From Closterium sp. NIES-65 (Eukaryota > Streptophyta > Zygnematophyceae > Desmidiales > Closteriaceae), in NCBI GenBank assembly GCA_948144175.1, contig CANXME010002181.1:186001-250000 (forward strand): a stretch of DNA of 64,000 bases, written 5' to 3'. The translations under genes were made by a program, and so were the position numbers. This document shows positions 1 to 9,700 of the stretch, in pieces (within the stretch, counting starts at the first letter, position 1; the number at the start of each line of letters is the position of its first letter). Under the pieces are notes generated by a model. That model worked only from the letters and a program-made list of their open reading frames with translations. It did no database searches and had not been told where the DNA came from.

Positions 1-820
1 ATCAAATTCAAGGTCAAAGACAGCTACTCCCGCCCTAGACAGCTCGCCCCAACGGGGGATCTCAGTGGCCTCAGGGATCTGGTGATGCGAAGCGTCCGTC
101 AGGCGGCCAAAGCAGCGCTGGGTGGAGTGCGCACCCCCGCACTGCTCACCCGCGCAGTCGCCGGTGCGTAGGACGTAGGTGCACGGACCAGTACCCCAAC
201 CCCGCTGGCGTGCAGCGTACCACTCACGGAGCTGCTAAGGGGGGGGGATGTCACGAGTGCGCTCCTACTGCTGCTGCTGTTGCTGCTGGCGCTGACCACC
301 ACCGGAGCCGACCCTCTGCGCAGCACCACCCCGACCAGCTCCACCTCCTCCGCCGCCGCCTCCTCCTCTGCCGCCACCTTTGCCACCTCCGCTCCCACCG
401 CCACCGCCGCCGCCGCCTCCGCCTCCACTGCCGCCACCGACACCTCCACCCCCGCCACCACTCCCACCACCACCCCCACCCCCTACACTGCCTCCACCGC
501 CACCTCCGCCACCCCCGCCAGCCCCTCCAGCACCCTTGCCCCCCTTGCCCTTGTTGGTGCGGCGTCTCCCGCTCGGGGCAAACGCAGCGCCGACCGAGCA
601 GCAGAGGCAACAGAGGCAAAAGAGGGCAAAAGGGGGGAGGGGGAACAACCCTCAAAGACGGGGGTGCGAGGGTCACCACGAGAGGCTCCTACAGCGACTA
701 TGCTCTTCTCTGCTGCTAGGAGGGCCTTCTCGAGGAGGTCAACGGTGAGAGTGGTGGGGCAAACTGAGAGGAAGTGGTCCCTGACTACGCGAAGGGAGTC
801 AGGGAGCCGGGTGACTATGT

Positions 821-1284
821 AGTAGAGGGTGATGTACATGGGGGGGGGGGGGGGGTTCTTGGCGTAGAACTCAGCAGGAAGCGCAGCGCGGTAGCGAGTG
901 TCACTAGTGCGGAGGTGCGTAATGAGGTCAGCGACTGTGGGAAAGGCAGCAAGGTCAGGGAAGAGGTACGGTAGCATGAGGCGGCTCAGTGCAGCAGTGA
1001 CAGGGGAGGAGTAGCGCGCAACTACAGCGTCGTACAAGGTCTGAGCACTTGTAGTAGAGGGTGATGTACATGGGGGGGGGGGGTTCTTGGTGCAGAACTC
1101 AGCAGGAAGCGCAGCGCGGTAGCGAGTGTCACTAGTGCGGAGGTGCGTAATGATGTCAGCGACTGTGGGAAAGGCAGCAAGGTCAGGGAAGAGGTACGGT
1201 ACTATGAGGCGGATCAGTGCAGCAGTGACAGGGGAGGAGTAGCGTGCAACTACAGCGTCGTACAAGGTCTAAGCACTCTTGTAA
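821..1284 (-). repeat. 232-bp tandem duplication inside gag
   Basis: The segment starting AGTAGAGGGTGATGTACATG occurs at 821 and again at 1053, an offset of 232 bases. The copies differ at a few sites and in G-run length. On the reverse strand it encodes the block from TLYDAVVARYSS to RAALPAEF twice. The gag at 5022 has it once, so the duplication is specific to this copy. Confidence 0.9.
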
Positions 1285-1512
1285 TGGCTAAAGGGCATAC
1301 GCTCAGAGGTAGGGAGGTGGCAACGCACAGCAAGACGTGCAGCAGCATCGCGTGTGGCCCACTGTGAGTGAACAATGGCGTCGGCATTAGCAGCAGGGGC
1401 AGGAGAGGCACTAGAGGTGAGGTCAAAGAGAGAGAGACAGTCTGCCATATCGCACTGTAGGAAAAGCTTCAGATCATCTACCTAGACGTCAAAGTCAATG
1501 GCCTGACCCTGC

Positions 1513-1551
1513 CCCTAAACCCTAAACACTAAACCCTAAACCCTAAACCCT
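1513..1551 (-). repeat. Interstitial plant-type telomere repeat (TTTAGGG)n inside gag
   Basis: The tract is five CCCTAAA units (one degenerate, CACTAAA) plus CCCT. On the reverse strand it follows GCTGAGGGT and precedes CAGGCCATTGAC, whereas the gag at 5022 reads GCTGAGGGTCGCGCCATTG without it. It is therefore an insertion of about 40 bp at a site ending GAGGGT, which itself matches the telomere motif. Confidence 0.92.
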
Positions 1552-1585
1552 CAGCGTCAAAAGCGGGGACACTAGGGGTAGCCAT

Positions 1586-2252
1586 GACAGCAGTAGACTA
1601 GCAGCGCGAACAGCAGGGTAAGGGTAGTGCAGTGAGAGAGGCGCTGCTCTTACCGGACAGGGCGGCTCGGGCGTCTCGGCGGCTCGGCAACTCGGCGGCT
1701 CGGGCGGCTCGGTGGTACGACGGCTCGGCAGCAACTGCGGCTCGGCAACTCGGCGGCTCGGGCGGCTCGGGCGGCTCGGCGGTACAGCGGCTCGGCAGCA
1801 ACTGCAGCTCGGCGGCTCGGGGACCCGGCGGCACGGGCGGCTCAGGTGGCGCGGCGGCTCGGGCGGCTCGGGTGGATCGGATGGCTCGGCAGCAACTCGG
1901 CGGTGCCGGCGGCTCGGTGGTGACGGCGGGGTCGTGTGGGGACGGCGGCAAGGCCGGGTGGAGCGGCGTCGGGGCCGGGTGGAGCGGCGTCGGGGTCGGG
2001 TGGAGCGGCGTCGGGGGCCGGGTGGAGCGGCGTCGGGGCCGGGTGGAGCGGCGTCGGGGCCGAGTAGAGCGGCGGGGCCGGGTGGAGTGGCGGGGCCGGG
2101 TGGAGCGGCGTCGGGGCCAGCAGAGGCAGCGCCGGGGCCGGGAAGGGCAGCTCCGGGGCCGCAAGGGTAGGCGACGGGGCCACCAGAGGCGGCGGCGAGG
2201 CAGGGAAGGGCGGCGCCGGGGCCGTAGGGGTAGGCGACGGGGCCGCTAGGGC
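1586..2252 (-). repeat. GC-rich minisatellite leader of element D (proximal part)
   Basis: This is non-coding leader between LTR and gag. 1660-1900 is built from GGCGGCTCGG units and 1967-2110 from roughly 21-bp units of GGAGCGGCGTCGGGGCCGGGT type. Open frames here are composition artefacts. The leader resumes at 15675 beyond element C. Confidence 0.8.
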
Positions 2253-3080
2253 TGTTGGTGCAACCCTATGGTTTGCACTCGGCTTGTTGTCCGTGTGCAT
2301 GCATGTGTGTGTGTATGGAATGGTATGAGGGCATGGGATAATACATATTTCATGCTTATAATTGTGTGTGAATGTTGAGTCATGATGTCGAGTGTGTGTG
2401 TTGAGTCAATAGCGAGTTATCGCTAGACGCGTGTTACGCGGTCGTTTGTGTCTCGCGCGCGGTTTTTATTTTGTCGTGCGCGGTTTCTATTTTGTCCTGT
2501 GTCGAACGTTCGGTGTGTCGCAGGTGTGTGCAGCAGACCCATCAAGAACTCAAGGATGAGTTTGTGATGAAGAGCCCGAGCCTTGGTGTCAAGCCTCAAG
2601 TGATTTCGAAGCTCGCCATACGGGTACACCTCAAGATATTGAAGATAGTTAAATTACTTTGTGTAGTGTAACATTTCACTTGGTGTAGACCCTAGTGAAG
2701 GGTAGTTTCGAGACCCTTCGTGGTTGGGGACAGTGTGGCACTGTTCCACATCACTGTACCTCGGCTCTTGGGGTTTGTAGGAGCTGGGAGTCATTCCCAA
2801 CTCGTAACTCTCCCTAACTCTTCCTATCTTGTGTTCTAAGACTATAGTGGCTGCCATAGTGCCGTTTGTTCAAACCAACGCTGTGTCGTCAATACTTGGT
2901 CAAATCGTGCGATCTAAATTGCCTAGTGTAGGCGAGAATAAGACGCTCCAGATCCAAGTTGAATCAAGTCATTTGATGTGTGACCAAAACGCTATGAACG
3001 TGTGAAGCCGCTGTGCCGAAATCCGACTGTGCAATCTATCTTTCGTTTTAGGCACATTGGAGCCTAGTGTGACTATAACA
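2253..3080 (+). repeat. 5' LTR of element C
   Basis: It matches 14841-15669 almost end to end, starts TG and ends CA, and is bounded outside by AGGGC and inside by the primer-binding site. Confidence 0.95.
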
Positions 3081-3082
3081 AG

Positions 3083-3094
3083 TGGTATCAGAGC
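3083..3094 (+). other. Primer-binding site of element C
   Basis: TGGTATCAGAGC is the standard plant copia sequence complementary to the 3' end of initiator tRNA-Met. It lies two bases after the LTR end. Confidence 0.93.
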
Positions 3095-3114
3095 CCCTTG
3101 GAGCAGTTTCAACA

Positions 3115-3892
3115 ATGGCTGGACCTGAGGAAAGTGGTGGCAGAGGTGCTGGTGGCAGAGGAGAAGCCCAAGCTCAAGATCAACCCCTTGATTCAACCAT
3201 GGCGCCCGTGCAACCAAGTGTTGGCCCATCTAGGGATGAGCCTAGAGTATTTGGCCTTGACAAGTTCAATGGTGACAACTTTGCTGAGTGGTCCTTCAGA
3301 ATGGAGAACATATTTGACCACTATCACCTACTGGAGGTGATGGAAGGAACGGAGAAGCGTCCCGAGAACGACCCGAAGAGCCCGTGGGTGCGGAAGAGCG
3401 CACAAGGCTACCTCCTACTTGGGCAAGCGTTGGGGAGCAGCCAAATCCGTCACATCAAGCCTTTTCAGCGTGAACCAGAGAAAGGACCAAAGGCATGGGC
3501 TGCTCTCAAGGGTGTACACGCTCCTGCGGAGGCTGCGGGAGTGGCGGTTACGGCAGCGACGACAAGAGCTACGGACGCGGTCGCGGCCAATTCGACGGCG
3601 AGTGTCACTATTGCCACAAGAGCGGACACATGTGGCGCGACTGCTACAAACTCCCTAATGGTTGGACCCCTGCCCATGGACAAGAGGGTAGAGGAGCAGG
3701 AGGAGGGAGAGGACGAGGCCGTGGAGGCCGTGGCGGTCGCGGTGGCGGAGCTGCAAACATGAAGAGCGGAGACAACGACAAGGACCCGAGCGACGATCGA
3801 TACCCGGGTCTATTCTACTTCGTGTCGACGCAAGCACGGGCTGGTCCAGAGAAGGATGAAAGCTTTGAGGAGCCAGCAGCTGTGGGGAAGGT
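3115..3892 (+). pseudogene. Gag of element C (internally deleted, frameshifted)
   Basis: ATG at 3115 opens a frame containing KFNGDNFAEWSFRMENIFD, the usual N-terminal capsid motif of copia Gag. After about 3500 the homologous frame changes and runs straight into an Arg/Gly-rich region and a classical CCHC knuckle, CHYCHKSGHMWRDC (C-x2-C-x4-H-x4-C, near 3600-3640), followed by another Gly/Arg-rich stretch. The product is much shorter than ordinary copia Gag (about 300 residues before the knuckle), so most of the capsid core is deleted. The frame at the right end (GKVTL) continues into the protease frame after element A is taken out, which confirms A split this coding region. Confidence 0.85.
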
Positions 3893-3897
3893 GACCC

Positions 3898-4036
3898 TGT
3901 CAGAACATATCTATAGCTTATACTGCTGTGTAGGCTGTAGTGGGGTATCCCATAGGGGGTACAACCCAGTTAGGGTTTCATATTTGTACTGCTTTTCATT
4001 CATAGCCCATTCATTTTCCTGCTTACTCTTTTCACA
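3898..4036 (+). repeat. 5' LTR of element A (139 bp)
   Basis: It begins TGTCAGAACATATCTATAG and ends CTTTTCACA. It holds a TATA-like stretch within the first 25 bases and a telo-box (TTAGGGTTT, 3970-3978). No base difference from the 3' copy was found by eye. Confidence 0.97.
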
Positions 4037-4064
4037 TGGTATAGAGCTAGGTCCCTCCAGGACC
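4037..4064 (+). promoter_or_regulatory. Primer-binding-like site and adjacent hairpin of element A
   Basis: TGGTATAGAGC directly follows the LTR and differs by a one-base loss from the usual TGGTATCAGAGC. It is followed by GGTCC-CTCCA-GGACC (4050-4064), a 5-bp stem. Elements B, D and E have hairpins at the same place with different stem sequence. Confidence 0.75.
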
Positions 4065-5021
4065 GAAATTTTTGGGCCCACCGAAGCGCGCCCCCGAGGC
4101 GCGAATTTTTTTTAGCGACCCCTCGAGTCGCTCTCTCCTCTGCGGCCTCGCCGCCCACTCTGTCGCGGCCCCGCCCTGCTCCTTACGCGGCCCCGCCGCC
4201 TGCTCCTTACGCGGCCCCGCCCCGGCCCTTACGCGGCCCTTACGCGGCCCCACGCCAGCCCCTTACGCGGCCCTTACGCGGCCCTTACGCGGCCCCGCCC
4301 CGGCCCTTACGCGGCCCTTACGCGCCGGCCCCTTACGCGGCCCTTACGCGGCCCTTACGCGGCCACGCCGCCGGCTCCTACGCGGCCCCTCGCCGGCTCC
4401 TTACGCGGCCCAGCCCCGGCCCTTTCGTGGCCCCGTCCCCGGCCACTACGCGGCTCCGCGCCGGCTCCTACGCGGCCCTTACGCGGCCCCGCACCGGCCC
4501 CTTACGCGGCCCTTACGCGGCCCTTACGCGGCCACACCGCCGGCCTCCTACGCGGCCCTGCCCCGGCTCCTATCACAGCCCCGCCCCGGCTCCTTCGCGG
4601 CCCTGCCCCGGCTCCTACGCGGCCCTACCGCCGGCCCTGACGCGGCCCCGCCCCGTCTCACTTCTACGCGACCCGAGCCGCCTGTAACCGAGCCGCCCGG
4701 GACCCGAGCCGCCCTGCAGCCGAGCCGCCCGGGAGCCGAGCCGCCCGGGACCCGAGCAGCCCTGCAGCCGAGCCGCCCGGGAGCCGAGCCGCCCTGCACC
4801 CGAGCCGCCCTGCAGCCGAGCCGCCCGGGAGCCGAGCCGCCCTGCACCCGAGCCGCCCTGCCGCCGAGCCGCCCGGGAGCCGAGCCGCTGTACACCTGAG
4901 CCGCCCGGTCGCCGTTCTGCTTTTCTGTCGAGCTGCGCGACCTGCCCTGCCTGGTGAGCACAGTCCCACTGTCACTGCATGCTCTCCCCCCTACTGCTTG
5001 CACTGCTTCACAGTCGTCGTC
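4065..5021 (+). repeat. GC-rich minisatellite leader of element A
   Basis: It starts with a GGGCCCACC block shared with D and E and a T-run, then many imperfect CCTTACGCGGCC units (about 4200-4660) and GAGCCGCCCGGGA-type units (4676-4900). A long open frame runs through it (4072-4899), but it is an artefact of stop-free GC-rich repeats. The gag ATG follows at 5022. Confidence 0.8.
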
Positions 5022-6752
5022 ATGGCTACCCCTAGTGTCCTAGCTTTTGACGCTGAGGGTCGCGCCATTGATTTTGAGGTCTGGTTAGACGACCTGCAGC
5101 TGTTCTTACAGTGCGACAGGGCTGACGACCTTTCTCTCTTTGACCTCACCTCTGGCGCCTCTCCTGCCCCTGCTGCTGATGCTGATCCCGCTGTCCGCTC
5201 TAAGTGGGCCACCCGCGATGCTGCTGCACGTCTTGCTGTGCGTCGCCACCTCCCTACCTCTGAGCGTGCGCACTTTAGTCAGTACAAGAGTGCTCAGACC
5301 TTGTACGACGCTGTAGTTGCGCGCTACTCCTCCCCTGCCACTGCTGCACTGAGCCGTCTCATGCTTCCCTACCTCTTTCCTGACCTCTCTGCCTTTCCCA
5401 CTGTCGCTGACCTCATTACGCACCTCCGCACTAGTGACACTCGCTACCGCGCCGCCCTTCCTGCTGAGTTCTGCGCTAAGAACCCCCCCCCCGTGTACAT
5501 CGCTCTCTACTACGTAGTCGCACGCCTCCCTGACTCCCTTCGCGTCGTCAGGGACCACTTTCTCGCAGTCTGTCCCACCACTCTCACCGTCGACCTCCTC
5601 GAGAAGGCCCTCCTTGCAGCGGAGAAGAGCATAGTCGCTGTAGGTGCTTCTCGTGGTGACCCTCGCACCCCCATCTTTGAGGGGTGCTCTCCTTCCCCCT
5701 TGCTGCCCTCTGTTGCCTCTGCTGCTGCTGCCGACCTGCTTGGTCTTGAGTCGGTCGGCGCGGCGTCTGCCCCTAGTGGGAGACGTCGCTCCAGCAAGGG
5801 CAAGGGGGGCAAGGGCGCGGGTGGAGCTGGAGGGGGCGGTGGCGGTGGCGGCGGTGGCGGCGGAGGGAGTGGGGGTGGCGGCGGGACTAGTGGCGGGGGT
5901 GGTGGTGGTGGTGGTGGCAGCAGCGGCGGAGACGGTGGTGGTGGTGCCAGCGGTGGTGGTGGAGGCAGCGGCGGAGGTGGAGGCGGCGGAGGTGGAGGCG
6001 GTGGAGGCGGCAGCGGAGGAGGCAGTAGTGGTGGAGGAGGTGGAGCTGGTCGGGGTGGTACCCAGCAGCGTAGCGGCGGTGGTGGTGGCCAGCGCTCGCA
6101 CCGGCAGCAGCAGCAGCGCTCGCGGGACATCCCTTCGCCTCAGCAGCTTCGTGAGTGGTACGCTGGGCGTCAGAGGGGTGGGGGTACTGGTCCCTGCACC
6201 TACGTTCTTCGTTCCGGCGACCGCGCGGGTGAGCAGTGTGGGGGTGCCCACGCCACCCAGCGCTGCTTTGGCCGCCTGACGGACGCTTGGCGTCAGCAGT
6301 TCCCTGGGGCTAGTGAGATCCCTCGCTGGGATGAGCTTCTCAGGGCTGGTGTAGCGATCTTTGATCTTGATTTTGATGCTATCCTTACTGCTATGTATGT
6401 TGTGGATTATAGTGAGGAGAATGAGGGTTACCGGTGTTTTCAGCCCGACCCGGGCATTGGTACTGCTGCGCTAGGTGCTTGTGAGGCTGCTGCTCTAGGT
6501 GCCAGTGCGTCTGCGCTCTCAGGTACTGGTGAGACTGCGCTCTCACTTTCACACTTGACTCCGGAGCTTCTCGCTCCTTCTTTCGAGACCGCACTACCCT
6601 TTCGCCGCTCGCCAGGCCGGTTGCGGTCTCCCTTGCTGACCCCTCTGGGGGTCCTGTCCTGTCTCACTTCTCCACTGTCCTCCCGTGTCCGGCTGCCCCT
6701 TCGGGCACCCTGTCGGGTCTGTACCTTCCCTCGTTCTCTACGAACTTGGTGA
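5022..6752 (+). CDS. Gag polyprotein of element A
   Basis: The likely start is ATG 5022, because MATPSV is also where the gag of element D begins. The product is about 576 residues. Residues 1-230 form the capsid-like domain (HLPTSERAHF, TLYDAVVARY, LPDSLRVVRDHF). About residues 255-360 are almost pure glycine. A basic/Gln patch follows, then SPQQLREWYA, then a Cys/His cluster with spacing C-x13-C-x3-H-x4-C ending in TQRCFGRL. That spacing is unlike the C-x2-C-x4-H-x4-C knuckle of ordinary copia Gag but is kept in elements E and K. The last about 70 codons are out of frame with the protease: at 6533-6752 the homologous reading (LDSGAS) is in the -1 frame, so this C-terminus is not native. Confidence 0.85.
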   Translation: MATPSVLAFDAEGRAIDFEVWLDDLQLFLQCDRADDLSLFDLTSGASPAPAADADPAVRSKWATRDAAARLAVRRHLPTSERAHFSQYKSAQTLYDAVVARYSSPATAALSRLMLPYLFPDLSAFPTVADLITHLRTSDTRYRAALPAEFCAKNPPPVYIALYYVVARLPDSLRVVRDHFLAVCPTTLTVDLLEKALLAAEKSIVAVGASRGDPRTPIFEGCSPSPLLPSVASAAAADLLGLESVGAASAPSGRRRSSKGKGGKGAGGAGGGGGGGGGGGGGSGGGGGTSGGGGGGGGGSSGGDGGGGASGGGGGSGGGGGGGGGGGGGGSGGGSSGGGGGAGRGGTQQRSGGGGGQRSHRQQQQRSRDIPSPQQLREWYAGRQRGGGTGPCTYVLRSGDRAGEQCGGAHATQRCFGRLTDAWRQQFPGASEIPRWDELLRAGVAIFDLDFDAILTAMYVVDYSEENEGYRCFQPDPGIGTAALGACEAAALGASASALSGTGETALSLSHLTPELLAPSFETALPFRRSPGRLRSPLLTPLGVLSCLTSPLSSRVRLPLRAPCRVCTFPRSLRTW

Positions 6753-9700
6753 GTGGAGCGGACCTGCAGGATGGGGGTGTTCACCAGTTCACTCCTGCGC
6801 GTCAGAGGGTGACCCACTGCACGGAGGCTCGCACAGGCCGACACCTGGCCACGTTCTCACGTCGGCCGGGGTCGAGTCTCTACACCCTGACCGTTGAGTC
6901 TCCTCCTGTCCCTGAGTCTGGTCAGGTGGCTGCGTCGGGTCAGGTACTTGCTGCTGCGTCCCGGTCAGGTCCTGAGTCTGCCCCCTGTTCTTGTCGCCTC
7001 CTGTCTCACGAGACTCTCCTGTGGCACCACCGTCTTGGCCACCCCTCCTTGCCCCGTCTTCGGAGCATGGCTTCCCGTGTCCTTGTCTCTGGTCTTCCCC
7101 AGTCTCTCCCTCCTCTCCCCTCCGGGCCAGGACCTTCCTGTGTCCCCTGTGTCGAGGGTCGCCTCCGGGCTACTCCTCACTCCTCCCACTTCCCCCCGAC
7201 AGAGGCTCCCCTGCAGACGCTTCACATGGATGTGTGGGGCCCAGCCCCCGTCCGTGGGCAGGGTTACGAGCGCTACTTCCTGTTGGTGGTTGACGACTAC
7301 TCGCGTTACACCACAGTCCTCACCTTGCGCAGCAAGGGTGCGGTCACTGAGGTGCTGATCGACTGGATCCGCGAGGCTCGTCTCCAGCTTAGGAAGAGCT
7401 TCGGCTCGGACTTTCCTGTTCTGCGTCTGCACTCGGACAGCGGCGGAGAGTTCTCTTCTCGCCTTCTGCGAGACTACTGTCGTGCACGGAGGATCCGCCA
7501 GACCTTCACGCTTCCGGACTCACCACAGCAAAATGGGATTGCTGAGCGCCGCATTGGCATGGTCATGGATGTCGCTCGTACGTCCATGATGCATGCGGCT
7601 GCCCCCCATTTTCTGTGGCCGTTTGCGGTGAGGTACGCGGCGCATCAGCTCAACCTTCACCCCCGGGTCTCTCGGCCTGCGATGTCCCCAGCCTTGCTGT
7701 GGACGGGGAAGGTTGGCGATGCGTCTGTGTTCCGTGTCTGGGGATCTCGGGCGTTTGTCCGCGACTTGTCTGCGGACAAGCTGTCCCCTCGTGCTGCTCC
7801 CTGTGTCTTCCTTGGCTTCCCCACTGACGCCCCAGGGTGGCAGTTTTACCACCCCTCCTCTCGTCGTGTTCTGTCCTCCCAGGACGTCACGTTCGACGAG
7901 TCAGTCCCCTTCTACCGTCTCTTCCCCTACCGCACTCCTTCCCTCCCCCCTCCCCCGGACTTCCTTGTGCCGGTTCCCCCCCCGGTAGACCCCCTCCCCC
8001 CTCAGGTTCCTGCCCCCTCAGGTGTGTCCCAGGTAGACGCCGTTGACCCGGTCGAGGTTACTGGTGACTCTGGTGCTGCTGCGGGTGCTGAGCTTGGGGA
8101 TGCTGACTCTGGGGGTGCTGTGCGCGGGGGTGCTGAGCCTGGGGGTGCTACTGCTGGGGGTGCTGAGCCTGAGGGTGCTACTGCGGAGGGTGCGGAGCCT
8201 GGGGGTGCTGAGCCGGGGGGTGCTGTGCCTGAAGGTGCTGGGTCTGGGGGTGCTGGGTCGGGAGCTGCTGAGCCTGGGGGTGCTGAGGTGAGGGCTGCTG
8301 AGCCTGGGGGTGCTGCGTCTGGAGCTGCTGAGCCTGGGGTTTCTCCTGCTGCTGCGTCTCGCCGGGAGCCCCTCTCTCCACAGGAGCTGCGCGAGTGGTT
8401 CGCTCGCCGCTGGAGGCGTGCTGCTGAGTCTGGAGGTGCTGCTGGAGCTGGAGCTGGAGCTTCTTCGACCGTCGAGGGTGCGGGTGCAGCCGGTCCCGGA
8501 GCTGCTGGCCCTGCAGGTCCTCCTGGAGCTGGAGCTGCTGAGGGCGTTCGTGCTGAGCCTGCTGCTGTTGGTCCTGCCGCTGGAGGTGTGGGTGGCGCTG
8601 GTGCTGTCGCAGAGGGTGCTGGTGCTGTCCCTGCTGAGTCTGGAGCTGCCGCGCGGCCTCGGCCGTACTTCGTTCCGCTCCTTCAGCAGGTTCTTGGTCT
8701 TTCTCCTCCAGTAGAGGGTCCACCGCCTGTCCAGTCGCAGCCCCTACTGGAGCCTTCCTCTCCACTGCCTGCTCCCTCTCCTTACACTGGTCCTACTGGA
8801 GGCCTTGCTGAGCGTCGTGAGCCTGCGTCTCGTCCCGCGTCGCCTGTTCGTGCTGCTCGCGCTAGTGGTCGCAGTTCGCGTCAGCGTCCTCCTCTTGTCC
8901 CTGGCACGCACCGGATGTCTTTACGTCCGTCCACTGCTCCTCTGCGTGCCCCTTTGCCTTCTCCTCCTGAGTCCTCTCTTCCTGCGCTTGCGGACCCTGA
9001 GTCGGACTCTCTTCGTGCTGCCAGTCCCACTGTCACGCGTCTGCTTGCTACTGTCGTCACTGACCCCTCTTTTGAGTCCACTGCTGCGTCTGCTCTAGTC
9101 GCTGAGCTCGTCGACTTTGCTGCTCGCTGTCGTCTCGACTACGCTGCTAGTCTTGTTGCTGAGTCTGCGTCTGTCTGTCCTCCGTCCGTCGGGGGTGAGT
9201 GTGCTCTTGGCACGGACGTCCTAGAGGACAGGCAGGAGGAGTTACAGTGTCTAGCGGCTGCTTCACCTCATCTCGCGTCTGTACTGCTTGCCCCTGAGGG
9301 AGACCCGGATGCACTAGACATCCCGACTCCGCGTTCTTACGCGGAGGCCGTAGAGGGTCCCTACTCCTCTCAGTGGCAGGCAGCTATGGATGCAGAGATG
9401 GCTTCCTGGAAGTCCACAGGCACCTACGTTGACGCGTTTCCCCCTCCTGGGGCGAACATCGTCAGTGGCATGTGGATCTTCAGGGTGAAGCGGCCGCCGG
9501 GCTCTCCACCTCTCTTCAAGGCACGGTACGTTGCTCGTGGCTTCAGTCAGCGGCAGGGAGTTGACTACTTTCAGACCTTCTCTCCCACCCCGAAGATGAC
9601 TACTCTTCGGGTGCTGCTGCACATAGCCGCTCAGCGCGACTACGAGCTTCACTCTCTCGACTTCAGCACTGCGTTCTTGCAGGGTAGCCTGCACGAGGAG

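Larger units (their letters stand above)
1..1585 (-). pseudogene. Gag of element D (broken)
   Basis: The start ATG is at 1585-1583 on the reverse strand and matches the N-terminus of the intact gag at 5022 (MATPSV, then AFDAEG). Next come the capsid-like part, a glycine-rich stretch (about 280-560), a remnant of the QLREWYA motif near 210-250 and the Cys/His cluster near 110-200. Lesions seen are a (CCCTAAA)n insertion after codon 13 (1513-1551), a TAG codon shortly after it, a 232-bp internal tandem duplication (821-1284), G-run length changes and a shifted frame before QLREWYA. Gag normally forms the virus-like particle in the cytoplasm; this copy cannot give a full-length product. Homology to the other gag copies is certain, and the exact lesion count is by eye. 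Confidence 0.85.

Noticed and set aside
1513..1551. Chromosome end suggested by telomere repeats
   Set aside because: The tract is about 39 bp and sits inside gag, with gag sequence on both sides.
4072..4899. 275-codon open frame in the leader of element A
   Set aside because: It is made of GC-rich minisatellite units, has no domain, and lies between PBS and gag where copies share no protein sequence.
6533..6752. Programmed -1 frameshift between gag and pol of element A
   Set aside because: No canonical slippery heptamer is visible, and two related copies encode Gag and protease in one frame.
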